From the NCBI GenBank assembly GCA_016208645.1, contig JACQXP010000010.1:1-11525 (forward strand): a stretch of 11,525 nt of DNA, given 5' to 3'. The notes under the pieces are model-generated. The model was not told the DNA's origin. It saw nothing but the letters and a program-made list of their open reading frames with translations, and did not search any database. Source of the DNA: Candidatus Methylomirabilota bacterium (GTDB taxonomy: Bacteria > Methylomirabilota > Methylomirabilia > Methylomirabilales > 2-02-FULL-66-22). Positions 1-7,079 of the stretch are shown here, in pieces. Made by a program: the position numbers and the translations under genes. Each line of letters opens with the position of its first letter. The first letter of the stretch is position 1.

Positions 1-2
1 TC

Positions 3-1250
3 CGGCGGGCCGAGCAATGCCGGGTCTTCCTCCGCGACCATCACGCGGGGTATATTCCGTGGGAGACGTTCGAGGAGCACCTCCAGATCCTGCGAGGCAA
101 TAACGTGAAAGGCGACAGCGACGAGTCGGTGGGGCCCGTGCGCGCGGGCCAGGGGCTCCTGGCCGGACTGCTGCGGTGCGGCCGCTGTGGCCGCAAGCTC
201 CACGTCCGCTACTGGGGGAAGCGCGGCACCGCGGCCCGCTATCTCTGCCAGGGGGCTTTTGGCGGAGGGGGCGACTACTGCCAGGGGTTCGGGGGACGGC
301 TCGTCGACGAGCGCTTTGGCCAAGAACTCCTGGCGGTGCTCTCGCCCCTGGGCCTACGGGCGAGCCTCGCGGCCGCCGACCGGGTGAGCGCACGAGACCA
401 GGACCAGCGGCACGCCCTGGTGCGACAGCTCGAGCAGTGTGAGTACGAGGCGACGCGCGCCTGCGAGCAGTACAACGAGGTCGATCCGCGCAACCGCCTC
501 GTCGCGGCGGAGCTCGAACGGCGGTGGAATGCAAAGCTCGAGGAGCGCGATCACCTCCGCGCGGCGCTCGCAGAGCTGGACGGGGCGGCCCAGGTCCTGG
601 GCGAACGCGAGCGCGAGCGGATCCTGGCCCTGGGGGCCCGGTTCCGGGAGGTCTGGGCGAGCGAACACTGCCCCGTGGAGCTGAAGAAGCACATCCTCCG
701 CGCCGTGGTCGAAGAAGTGATCGTGAACAAGGAGGAGGCAGGCGTCCTGCGTTTCGTGATCCACTGGAAGGGTGGCAGCCACACCCAGTTCGCCATGGCG
801 CGGCCCCTCTCCGGCCATGAACAGCGGACGGCACCGGAGGACGTAGACATCATCCGGCAACTGGCCGTGCGCTACGGGGATGATGAGATCGCGGTGGTGC
901 TCAACAAGCTCGGACGCCGGACCGGGAAGGACAAGCGGTGGAACGCGGAGCGCGTGCGCACCGCGCGCAGCACCTATGCCATCCCGGGCCACCACCGGAC
1001 CGTGCCAGACCCGGAGCTCCTCACGCTGGGGCGGGCGGCCAAGCACTGCGGGGTGAGCCAAGGGACCATCATGCGCCTGGTGAGCAGCGGCATCCTGACC
1101 AAGCACCAGATTGTGCCCTGGGCGCCGTGGGAGATTCGACGGTCAGATCTGGAGTCACCCGAGGTCCAGCGGGTCCTTCATCGACTCCGGGAGACAGGGA
1201 GATCGGGCCTTCAGGGGGTCCACTCAAGAAATCAGCAGACGCTTTTCTAA
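3..1250 (+). CDS. Large serine recombinase, C-terminal part (5' end outside window)
   Basis: Site-specific DNA recombinase of the large serine family, which integrates or excises mobile elements by strand exchange at att sites. The reading frame is open back to base 3; the first GTG is at 105, but the preceding codons read HHAGYIPWETFEEHLQILRG, a typical stretch of the family's 'Recombinase' domain, so the gene continues leftwards beyond the window. In the 415 visible residues: end of the recombinase domain (about 1-50), a zinc ribbon with Cys59, Cys62, Cys82 and Cys93, a charged coiled-coil-like segment (about 105-190), a beta-rich segment ending near 245, and a C-terminal region with WNAERVRTARSTYAIPG followed by a helix-turn-helix-like stretch (LGRAAKHCGVSQGTIMRLV). 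The catalytic serine domain is not visible, so activity cannot be judged. The gene ends at TAA only about 50 bp from a broken transposase gene, a usual position for an integrase at the edge of its element. Confidence 0.9.
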   Translation, partial: RRAEQCRVFLRDHHAGYIPWETFEEHLQILRGNNVKGDSDESVGPVRAGQGLLAGLLRCGRCGRKLHVRYWGKRGTAARYLCQGAFGGGGDYCQGFGGRLVDERFGQELLAVLSPLGLRASLAAADRVSARDQDQRHALVRQLEQCEYEATRACEQYNEVDPRNRLVAAELERRWNAKLEERDHLRAALAELDGAAQVLGERERERILALGARFREVWASEHCPVELKKHILRAVVEEVIVNKEEAGVLRFVIHWKGGSHTQFAMARPLSGHEQRTAPEDVDIIRQLAVRYGDDEIAVVLNKLGRRTGKDKRWNAERVRTARSTYAIPGHHRTVPDPELLTLGRAAKHCGVSQGTIMRLVSSGILTKHQIVPWAPWEIRRSDLESPEVQRVLHRLRETGRSGLQGVHSRNQQTLF

Positions 1251-1279
1251 TCAAATCAAGGAGATGGGAATGGCAGGTA

Positions 1280-1642
1280 TTATGATTGACGTTGCAGTTC
1301 GAGGAAGTATGGTTCCTCCTGACAGAGGATGGACTTGTACCGGTTCTGGAAGACGTAGCCGTGCCGTCGGTGGCGGCGGTTGAACGTCACTGCGTACCCG
1401 GTGAGCAGACGGCGCATCACGGTGGGCAGGGGGACCGCCCCTGGTTGCAGGAGGAGGTGGACATGATTCGGCAGCAGGGCCCACGCGTAACAGGCAGTCC
1501 GCGTCGCGGTCAGCACTGCTTCAAGGCGGGCCACAAAGCCCTCGCGATCCGTGTCATCCCGGAAAACGGGCTGGCCCTCGATGCCGCGGCAGATGACGTG
1601 GTGGAGTGCCCCGGGCGCGTCCAGGCGGGATTGGCGTGGCAT
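1280..1642 (-). pseudogene. REP-associated tyrosine transposase-like (Y1/IS200 family), 3'-truncated
   Basis: N-terminal part of a Y1_Tnp (HUH) single-strand DNA transposase of the RAYT group. The 120 residues start MPRQSRLDAPGALHHVICRG, a hallmark opening of the family, and hold the HUH motif in LLPNHVHLLL (metal-binding histidines) and the conserved FNRRHRRHGYVFQNRYKS block. Family members then normally continue with a stretch like LVRYIHLNPLRAG and further residues; here the match stops at YFLEL and a short unrelated tail (QRQS) leads to a stop. No other frame downstream restores the expected sequence, so this is a truncation, not a simple frameshift. The start ATG at 1642 has a reasonable ribosome binding site (GAAGG, 5-6 nt upstream). 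The broken end lies about 50 bp from the stop of the convergent serine recombinase gene, suggesting that integration of that element or a deletion removed the 3' part. Probably inactive. Confidence 0.8.
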
Positions 1643-1670
1643 GGGGACCTTCTATCAGACGCACTCGAAT

Positions 1671-1693
1671 GTAGCAAGGCATAATTGCATGCC
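1671..1693 (+). repeat. GTAG-preceded short inverted repeat upstream of the RAYT-like gene
   Basis: GTAG (1671-1674) is followed by an inverted repeat GGCAT (1678-1682) / ATGCC (1689-1693). RAYT transposases are known to recognise REP palindromes that carry a GTAG or GGAG tetranucleotide at the foot, often next to their own gene. The stem is only 5 bp, so this could be chance. Confidence 0.25.
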
Positions 1694-1759
1694 CGTCCCC
1701 TATTTGTGGATTGTGGGCAATCAGATGGGCCTCCAGTGGACACAAGGAAAGAAGCTCTG

Positions 1760-1793
1760 GTAGCATCAGGCCGCGTCACCGTCCGGCTGACGC
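1760..1793 (+). repeat. Second GTAG-preceded inverted repeat
   Basis: GTAG (1760-1763) is followed by GCGTCA (1773-1778), a 9-nt loop and TGACGC (1788-1793), a perfect 6-bp stem. It has the same orientation and layout as the site 90 bp to its left. Possible REP-like site for the neighbouring RAYT-like gene; it also lies in the untranslated leader of the hydrolase gene that follows. Confidence 0.25.
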
Positions 1794-1828
1794 CAGGCTG
1801 TCCTGAGATCCAGCACAATGAGACTGCC

Positions 1829-2611
1829 GTGCCCTTCCAATTCTTCGGAACATCCGGCGCCGTCCCGTCGCCCGGCCGGGACAACACGGCCCTGGCCTTG
1901 TATTCGAAGGACGAGGTCGTGCTGGTGGACTGCCCGGGGAGCCCGTACCAGAAGATCCTGGAGGCGGGACTGGATCCCATGCGGGTCTCCTGGCTGATCG
2001 TCACGCACCGCCATGTGGATCACGTGTACGGCATCCCGTCGCTGGTCCACAACATGGGGCTGGCCGGGCGACGGACGACGCTTCACGTGTACGCCCTGGT
2101 CGAGACCATGAAGATCCTCCGCGGCTTCATGGACCTGTTCCCGCTGGAGGAGAAGATGCCCTACCGGATCGAGCTGCACGAGGTGCCGGCAAAGGAGGCA
2201 CACGAGGTCCTCCGGACCAGGGGGTTCACGATCCGGTCCACGCCGGTCAAGCACGGCGCACCGAACATCGGCCTTCGGGTGGAGTTCGACTTGCCGGGAG
2301 AGCGGGGTGTGGTCGTTTACAGCAGCGACACCAGCCCCTGTCCCTCCCTGCTGGCCCTCGCCCGGGGTGCCGACGTTCTGATCCACGAGGCGACATTTCT
2401 CCATTCGGACGCGGCGCGAGCGGCTGCAGACGGCCACACGACAGGCTATCAGGCGGGAGAAGTCGCCAAGCAGGCCGGGGTGAAGCGCTTGCTCCTGTGC
2501 CACTTCAGCGCTGACCTGCACGGGCGCGAGGACGAACTGCGCCAGGAGGCGATGCGCTCTTTCGAGGGGCCGGTGGAGATTCCGGAGGAACTGCGGGAGT
2601 ACCGAATATAG
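1829..2611 (+). CDS. MBL-fold metallohydrolase, ribonuclease Z-like
   Basis: Metal-dependent hydrolase of the metallo-beta-lactamase fold, closest in pattern to the RNase Z/ElaC group (tRNA 3'-end processing) and related phosphodiesterase-like proteins. Cytoplasmic; no signal peptide. With the GTG start at 1829 the protein has 260 residues and opens PFQFFGTSGAVPSPGRDN, the normal first strand of the family. Metal ligands are visible: THRHVDH (His60, His62, Asp64, His65), His142 in VKHGAPN, Asp167 in YSSDTSP, and His225 in CHFSAD; HEATF and HTTGYQAGEVAKQAGVKRL are also RNase Z-like. The frame is open upstream to a TTG at 1685 (308 residues), but those extra residues have no family resemblance and overlap a CATAAT -10-like hexamer at 1680-1685, so I prefer the internal start although its ribosome binding site is weak. 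It is transcribed alone, divergent from the transposase remnant. Whether the substrate is tRNA or a small phosphodiester/lactone cannot be told. Confidence 0.85.
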   Translation: MPFQFFGTSGAVPSPGRDNTALALYSKDEVVLVDCPGSPYQKILEAGLDPMRVSWLIVTHRHVDHVYGIPSLVHNMGLAGRRTTLHVYALVETMKILRGFMDLFPLEEKMPYRIELHEVPAKEAHEVLRTRGFTIRSTPVKHGAPNIGLRVEFDLPGERGVVVYSSDTSPCPSLLALARGADVLIHEATFLHSDAARAAADGHTTGYQAGEVAKQAGVKRLLLCHFSADLHGREDELRQEAMRSFEGPVEIPEELREYRI

Positions 2612-2638
2612 CGCCGAGAGAGGGTGGGGCAGAGGTTA

Positions 2639-2671
2639 CGCAATTGCGCAAGCCTGGCGCCGATATCGGCG
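2639..2671. other. Palindrome cluster between convergent genes
   Basis: Two perfect palindromes lie 28 bp after the hydrolase stop: CGCAATTGCG (2639-2648) and CGCCGATATCGGCG (2658-2671, 14 bp). There is no T-tract, so neither is a classical terminator. They could serve as a protein-binding site or as a bidirectional structured end for the two converging transcripts. Confidence 0.4.
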
Positions 2672-2700
2672 GAATTGTCCAGAAGTTGCGGTTGGTGAGG

Positions 2701-2961
2701 TCACTTTGGACCACGAGGTCGGCCTATACCCCGGCGGGTCCCCTTCACACCACGGGATCGGGTCGCTCCAGCGGAAGGTCGACCAGTCGAACGCGGAGCG
2801 TATTCGAACCCTCTCTCTTCCACAAGCCTCAGCGCCTCATTTTCTGCCGCCATCCACATAGGCTCAGCTTCGGGGCTCCAGTACTCGTGGAAGTCCCTGG
2901 CGATCGCCCGGGCATCTTCCAAAATCTGCCGCCGCAATTCTTGTCGCCGTTCTGACCCCAT
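2701..2961 (-). CDS. Small hypothetical protein
   Basis: An 86-residue protein of unknown function; I do not recognise a family. The N-terminal two thirds looks like a soluble helical domain (ERRQELRRQILEDARAIARD, then PMWMAAENEALRLVEERGFEY), and the last 25 residues are basic and rich in Gly, Arg and Pro, as in a disordered or nucleic-acid-binding tail. There is no signal peptide or membrane segment. The ATG at 2961 is preceded by a strong G-rich ribosome binding site (AGGGGGGAG). An in-frame TTG at 2979 falls inside the -10 element of a good promoter (TTGACC-18-TACATT), so it cannot be the start of that transcript. It follows the importer permease gene on the same strand, but the promoter suggests independent expression. 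Confidence 0.5.
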   Translation of the reverse strand: MGSERRQELRRQILEDARAIARDFHEYWSPEAEPMWMAAENEALRLVEERGFEYAPRSTGRPSAGATRSRGVKGTRRGIGRPRGPK

Positions 2962-2978
2962 AACTCCCCCCTGATCCA

Positions 2979-3008
2979 AATGTACCTTTTCCTCTATTCA
3001 AAGGTCAA
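2979..3008 (-). promoter_or_regulatory. Sigma70-type promoter for the small hypothetical gene
   Basis: On the minus strand, TTGACC (3008-3003) is separated by 18 nt from TACATT (2984-2979). That is five of six and four of six consensus matches. Expected transcription start is near 2972, just in front of the ribosome binding site of the gene starting at 2961. The region is clearly more AT-rich than its surroundings. Confidence 0.45.
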
Positions 3009-3010
3009 TT

Positions 3011-3029
3011 CCCGGGACAGCCGCCCGGG
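3011..3029 (-). terminator. Possible hairpin at the end of the importer operon
   Basis: Two CCCGGG copies (3011-3016 and 3024-3029) can pair as a 6-bp GC stem with a 7-nt loop, about 24 nt after the permease stop. No U-tract follows (GAATTG does), so intrinsic termination is doubtful; a Rho-dependent end or mRNA stabilising structure is possible. The next promoter begins directly after it. Confidence 0.3.
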
Positions 3030-3052
3030 CGAACCCCCGGAAACCGTATGGC

Positions 3053-4747
3053 TTAGACCATCTTAAAGAGAGAGCCGAGGGTGCGGCCCAGGAGCCTGTT
3101 GGCCAGCAGCATGGAGGCCAGGACGACCACGGTGAGCAGGGTCCCCAGGGCAGAGGCCGGGCCGAGGAGGTCGGCGAGAAGGTACTCGTAGATGGCCACC
3201 GTCATCGTTTTCCACTGGGCCGAATAAAGGATGATGGTGGTGGACAGCTCGCCCAGGAGCGTGGAGAAGGTGATGCTGGCGCCGGCCAGGACGCCGGGGA
3301 GCATGAGGGGAAAGGTGATCCGGATGGAGGTGCGGAGCCAGGACGCGCCGCAGGTCGCCGAGGCCTCTTCCATGGCCGGATCAATCTGCGTCAGCGCCGC
3401 GCTGGCCGAGCGGAAGATGTAGGGCATGCGCCGGATGACGTAGGCCACCGCCAGGATCAGCCAGGTTCCGCTGAGGACCAGCAGGCCCGAGGAGAACCCG
3501 CTCAGGATCGCCACCCCCACGGCGATGCCGGGAAAGATGAAAGGCAGCGTGATGGTCAGGTCCAGCAGCCACCGGCCGCGCAGGGCCTTGCGGACCGCCA
3601 CGTAGGCCATGAGGGTTCCGAGGACCCCCGCGGTCAGCGTGGCCACCGTCGCCAGGAAAAGGCTGTTCTGCATCGGGCTCCAGGCATTCGCGAAGACCCG
3701 CCGGTAGTTCCCGAGGGAAAACGCCGTCGGCAGCGCTCCCCTCCCCCACGTCTCCGCAAAAGACGTCATCAGGATCATCAGGTGCGGGACCAGGGCCACC
3801 CCCAGGACCAGGGCGCAAAAGGCCATGGCCACGGCCCGGATGCCGCGCCCCTGAAGCTCGCGCGCCGCACGCGTGGCCCCCGTGACGGTGATGTAGCCGC
3901 GTCGTTGGCTGAGGTGGTGTAGGAGGAAGAGGGAGACCGCGGTGAACGCGACGCTCACCAGGGCGATGGCCCCGGCGGCATTCAGGTCGAAGTACCCGAC
4001 GATCTGGAAGTAGATCAGCGTCGTCAGGACGTAGTACTCCCCGCCCAGCACCGCGGGCACGCCGAAGCTCCCTAACGACTGCATGAAGATGATGACCATC
4101 CCGGCGGCGATGGCTGGCGTCACCAGGGGCAGGGTGATCGTCCGGGTGATGCGGAAGCGTCCGGCCCCCATGATTTGCGCGCTCTCCTCCAGGGAAGGAT
4201 CGGCCGAGGCCAGGGCGCCGTAGGCCAGCAGGAAGACGTACGGGAAATATCCGAGCGTGAAGGCCAGGATGATCCCCGGCGCCCCGTAAATGGAGGGGAG
4301 CTGGAGGCCGAGCGCCCGCTTCAGCAGGTTGGTGAGGATGCCGTTTCTTCCGAGGAGCAGGATCCAGGAATAGGCCCCGAGAAACGGCGGAACCACGAGG
4401 GGCAAGGTGCCCAGCGACAGAAGGAGCGTTTTGCCCGGAATCCTGACGCGCGCCAGGAAGAAGGCCATGGGCAGTCCGATGAGCAGCGCCAGCAAGCTGG
4501 CGACCAGGCTCACCGTCAGGGAATGGAGCAAGGCCTTGCGGTACAGCGAGGACGAGGCGAACCGGGAGAAATGCTCCAGGGTGAAGTTGGCCAGGCGCAG
4601 CGGCTCGTCCACGCGGAAGAAGCTGTTCAGGATGATGCGCGAGATGGGATAGACGAGGAAGACCAGCAGGATCAGCGCCGCCAGGCCGAGGACGAGGGCC
4701 GCCACGAGATCAGCGCGTCGCCACCAAGGGGCGCCGGGCATCCTCAC
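3053..4747 (-). CDS. ABC importer permease, fused two-domain (Fe(III)/polyamine/AEP-type)
   Basis: Inner-membrane channel of the importer encoded by this operon. The 564 residues contain two BPD_transp_1 permease domains in one chain, as in the FbpB/AfuB/ThiP-type permeases, so no second permease subunit is needed. The first half (about 14-280) and the second half (about 305-555) each have about six hydrophobic segments, beginning with DLVAALVLGLAALILLVFLV. Each half carries an EAA-type loop that docks on the ATPase: LEESAQIMGAGRFRITRT (about 186-203) and MEEASATCGASWLRTSIR (about 459-476). Length is normal for fused permeases. The start is GTG at 4747, overlapping the ATPase stop by 4 nt (GTGA), which indicates translational coupling; an ATG two codons later is an alternative start. 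The substrate is set by the binding protein and is not clear from this subunit. Confidence 0.93.
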   Translation of the reverse strand: MRMPGAPWWRRADLVAALVLGLAALILLVFLVYPISRIILNSFFRVDEPLRLANFTLEHFSRFASSSLYRKALLHSLTVSLVASLLALLIGLPMAFFLARVRIPGKTLLLSLGTLPLVVPPFLGAYSWILLLGRNGILTNLLKRALGLQLPSIYGAPGIILAFTLGYFPYVFLLAYGALASADPSLEESAQIMGAGRFRITRTITLPLVTPAIAAGMVIIFMQSLGSFGVPAVLGGEYYVLTTLIYFQIVGYFDLNAAGAIALVSVAFTAVSLFLLHHLSQRRGYITVTGATRAARELQGRGIRAVAMAFCALVLGVALVPHLMILMTSFAETWGRGALPTAFSLGNYRRVFANAWSPMQNSLFLATVATLTAGVLGTLMAYVAVRKALRGRWLLDLTITLPFIFPGIAVGVAILSGFSSGLLVLSGTWLILAVAYVIRRMPYIFRSASAALTQIDPAMEEASATCGASWLRTSIRITFPLMLPGVLAGASITFSTLLGELSTTIILYSAQWKTMTVAIYEYLLADLLGPASALGTLLTVVVLASMLLANRLLGRTLGSLFKMV

Positions 4748-5862
4748 GGCGCCTCAGCCCAGGGTCGCTGCGTTCCCGGATACGCCCGGAGATCTGCGAG
4801 GTCGAAGTGCAGGGTTACCGGCGTCCCGGCCTCGAGACCGGGGAGGAGACGTTGCTCGTCGGCCAGGACCGGCCGGTCCTCGCCCACGTCCAGCGTGTAG
4901 CGGACGATCCCTCCCAGGAAGATGACGCGGGTCACCGTCCCCTGCAGGCGCACGGCGAAGCGCCCGCGATCGTCCCCCATCCGCACGCGCTCGGGCCGGA
5001 TGAAGAGGGTGGCCGCGTCCCCCTCCGCCGGATCCCACGCCGGATCACCCCGGGCGACGTCGAAGACCGCCCCCGAGGCCAGGCGCACACGGATCCGGTC
5101 GTGCTGGCGTCCCACCACCTCGGCCTGCAAGAAGTTTGCCTTCCCCAGGAAGTCGGCCACCCCCACCGACGCGGGCGCCTCGTACGCCTCGGTCGGCGTC
5201 CCCACCTGCACCACGCGGCCAGCGTACATCACCGCCAGCCGGTCGGAGATGCAGAGCGCCTCCTCCTGGTCGTGGGTCACGTAGATCGTGGTGATCCGGG
5301 CCCGTTGCTGGATCTTCCGGATCTCCTCGCGCATGTAGACGCGAAGCTTGGCGTCCAGGTTGGACAGCGGCTCATCCAGAAGGAGCAGGCGCGGGCCATA
5401 CACCAGCGCCCGTGCCAGGGCGATCCGCTGCTGCTGCCCCCCGGAGAGCTGGGCCGGTCGCCGCGCCTCCAGGCCCGCCAGCCCGACGAGATCCAGCGCC
5501 TCGTGGACCCGGCGCCCCATCTCCGCCTCGGGGAGGCGGCGGACGCGCAGACCGTAGGCTACGTTCTCGAAGATGCTCATGTGGGGATACAGGGCGTAGC
5601 TCTGGAAGACCATGCCCAGGTTGCGGCGGAAGGGCGGGAGGCTGGTGAAATCCTGCCCGTCGAAGACGATCTTGCCGGCCGAGGGGATCTCGAGGCCCGC
5701 GATCAGGCGCAACGTGGTGGTCTTGCCGCAGCCGCTGGGGCCGAGGAGCGTGAAGAGTTCCCCCTCCTGCACCTGGAGGGAAATGTCCAGCACGGCGACC
5801 ACGCGCTGATCGCCGGCGCCGAACTCCTTGCAGACCCCCTCGAGGACTAGGCTGGCCGGCAT
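4744..5862 (-). CDS. ABC importer ATP-binding protein (PotA/FbpC type)
   Basis: Cytoplasmic ATPase that drives the importer. All nucleotide-binding motifs are intact in the 372 residues: Walker A GPSGCGKTT (41-49), Q-loop Gln87, signature LSGGQ (139-143), Walker B LLLLDEP (159-165) and the switch histidine His197 in YVTHDQ. After about residue 240 comes a TOBE-like regulatory domain (FIRPERVRMGDD, then VIFLGGIVRYTLDVG), as in PotA, FbpC and UgpC. It is the second gene of the operon, 85 nt after the binding protein gene, and overlaps the permease gene by 4 nt. No Shine-Dalgarno sequence precedes the ATG at 5862: the 20 nt upstream on the coding strand are C-rich. No better in-frame start is visible, since the first conserved strand (LVLEGVCKEFG) begins at residue 5. 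Confidence 0.95.
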   Translation of the reverse strand: MPASLVLEGVCKEFGAGDQRVVAVLDISLQVQEGELFTLLGPSGCGKTTTLRLIAGLEIPSAGKIVFDGQDFTSLPPFRRNLGMVFQSYALYPHMSIFENVAYGLRVRRLPEAEMGRRVHEALDLVGLAGLEARRPAQLSGGQQQRIALARALVYGPRLLLLDEPLSNLDAKLRVYMREEIRKIQQRARITTIYVTHDQEEALCISDRLAVMYAGRVVQVGTPTEAYEAPASVGVADFLGKANFLQAEVVGRQHDRIRVRLASGAVFDVARGDPAWDPAEGDAATLFIRPERVRMGDDRGRFAVRLQGTVTRVIFLGGIVRYTLDVGEDRPVLADEQRLLPGLEAGTPVTLHFDLADLRAYPGTQRPWAEAP

Positions 5863-5947
5863 GGGGGGAGGGATCGGGACATGCCGGGAGGACGGCGGCC
5901 AGGGCGCTGGGAGCCGGACGCCAGCCTCACCTCAATTGCACCCCGGA

Positions 5948-6937
5948 TCATTTCGCGGCCATCACCTCTTCGAATTTCTTGAGATTGGCGGCCTTGTCCC
6001 GCGCCGCCTTCTCCACGTCGTAGTCGAAGAACTTGATCTCGCCCGTGGGCTTCAGGCCCGGGGGTGGCGCGACGTCCTTGCGCACCGACCGGCGGAAGAA
6101 CGGCTTGCCCGCAGCGATGGCGTGCGCCTCCCTCGAGTTGAGGAAGTCCAGAAACAGCCTGGCGTTCTCCGGGTCGGGCCCGCCCTTGATGATGCCCACG
6201 GCGTCGTAGCGCAGGCCGGTCCCCTCGGCGGGATGCACCGCCTCCACTGGGCGCCCCTCGCTCTTGAGTTTGAACACGTTCTCTTCCCCCGTCAGGCCAA
6301 CGGCGAACTCGCCCGTGCCGACCCCCTGGTAGGCCAGCTTCGACGACGAAGTGATGGTCGCGTTCTTCACCACCTGCTGGACCAGGGGCCAGCCGTGGAG
6401 CTGGAGCATCTGGGCCAGTTGGGCGAAGGCCGATCCTGACAAGGCAGGATTGGCCATGATGATCTTCCCCTTCCATTTGGGATCGCCGAGGTCCTTCCAG
6501 GCCCGGGGGGCCTCTGCGGCGGGGACGAGCGTGGTGTTGATGATGAGTACTTGCAGCGGCATGCTGAAGCCGTAGTAGCGTCGCTCTCTGTCCTTCATCT
6601 GCTCGGGAAAGTCCGCGTCCAACTTCGAGACGTAGGGCTGGAAGAGATCGGCCATCTGGATGAAGGACTCCTTGCTGGCGGCGAGCATGATGTCGCCCTG
6701 GGGTCGGGCCGCCTCGGCCTTCATCCGGGTGAACAGCTGCCCCACCCCGGCAGAGATGATCTCGACCTTGACGTCCGGGTGCTGGCCGTTGAAGGCCTTG
6801 GCAAAGGCCTCCCCGAATTCTGCGGTGTCGGCGTTGTAGATCACCACCCTGCCGGCGGCGAGGGTCGTCGGTGCCCAGGCCAGCCCGGCGCTGAGCAGGA
6901 TTGCGAGAGTGGCTCCCAAAACACTGCGTCGTCTCAT
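5948..6937 (-). CDS. ABC importer periplasmic substrate-binding protein
   Basis: Secreted binding protein that delivers the substrate to the permease. The 329 residues begin with a signal peptide (basic MRRRS, hydrophobic LGATLAILLSAGLAWA, probable cleavage near residue 28 at TTLAA); the RRRSVLG start is also weakly Tat-like. The mature part opens GRVVIYNADTAEFGEAF and continues with a family-1 extracellular binding-protein pattern: GVGQLFTRMKAEAARPQGDI, then DLGDPKWKGKIIMANPALSGSAFA, and EGTGLRYDAVGIIKG. This is the FbpA/IdiA/AEP-binding group; the tandem tyrosine that chelates iron in classical FbpA is not evident in the expected C-terminal half, so iron is only one possibility. First gene of the operon, with an excellent ribosome binding site (GGAGGAGGT, 6 nt before ATG). 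Confidence 0.92.
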   Translation of the reverse strand: MRRRSVLGATLAILLSAGLAWAPTTLAAGRVVIYNADTAEFGEAFAKAFNGQHPDVKVEIISAGVGQLFTRMKAEAARPQGDIMLAASKESFIQMADLFQPYVSKLDADFPEQMKDRERRYYGFSMPLQVLIINTTLVPAAEAPRAWKDLGDPKWKGKIIMANPALSGSAFAQLAQMLQLHGWPLVQQVVKNATITSSSKLAYQGVGTGEFAVGLTGEENVFKLKSEGRPVEAVHPAEGTGLRYDAVGIIKGGPDPENARLFLDFLNSREAHAIAAGKPFFRRSVRKDVAPPPGLKPTGEIKFFDYDVEKAARDKAANLKKFEEVMAAK

Positions 6938-6989
6938 GACTCGACCTCCTCCCCCCCCATGTGGTGGTACGGTGACCTGTGCGTGCCCC

Positions 6990-7002
6990 TTTCCCAGGGA
7001 AA
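6990..7002. promoter_or_regulatory. Palindrome in the importer operon leader
   Basis: TTTCCCAGGGAAA is a perfect 13-nt palindrome around a central A. It lies about 53 nt upstream of the binding-protein ATG and downstream of the predicted transcription start, a position suited to a repressor operator. It does not match a Fur or DtxR box that I know. Confidence 0.3.
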
Positions 7003-7049
7003 CGGCCGGTCGTCAGGATCCGGGCCGACCCGTCGGCGGCTCTGTGGCT

Positions 7050-7079
7050 ATCATTTCGCAAGGCGAGGCCGGTTGTCAA
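7050..7079 (-). promoter_or_regulatory. Predicted promoter of the ABC importer operon
   Basis: On the minus strand a perfect TTGACA (7079-7074) is followed after 18 nt by AATGAT (7055-7050), four of six matches to the -10 consensus. Transcription would start near 7043, giving a leader of roughly 105 nt before the binding-protein gene. The divergent gene at 7199 shares this 261-bp intergenic region; its own promoter is not obvious (a weak TAGGAT lies at 7141). Confidence 0.4.

Noticed and set aside
354..1106. 250-codon open frame on the minus strand
   Set aside because: Antisense to the serine recombinase; His/Pro/Leu-rich translation without family pattern.
1685..1828. N-terminal extension of the MBL-fold hydrolase from a TTG
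   Set aside because: The extra 48 residues show no family pattern and overlap REP-like repeats and a -10-like hexamer; the conserved first strand begins at the GTG at 1829.
2644..2955. 103-codon open frame on the plus strand opposite the small hypothetical gene
   Set aside because: TTG start, no convincing ribosome binding site and a Ser/Arg/Pro-rich shadow composition; the minus-strand frame has promoter and ribosome binding site.
4807..5850. 347-codon open frame on the plus strand
   Set aside because: Antisense to the ABC ATPase gene, with no recognisable domain.
5847..7079. 410-codon open frame on the minus strand overlapping the binding-protein gene
   Set aside because: It is the other frame of the same strand, low-complexity and Arg/Gly-rich, whereas the binding-protein frame has a signal peptide and a strong ribosome binding site.
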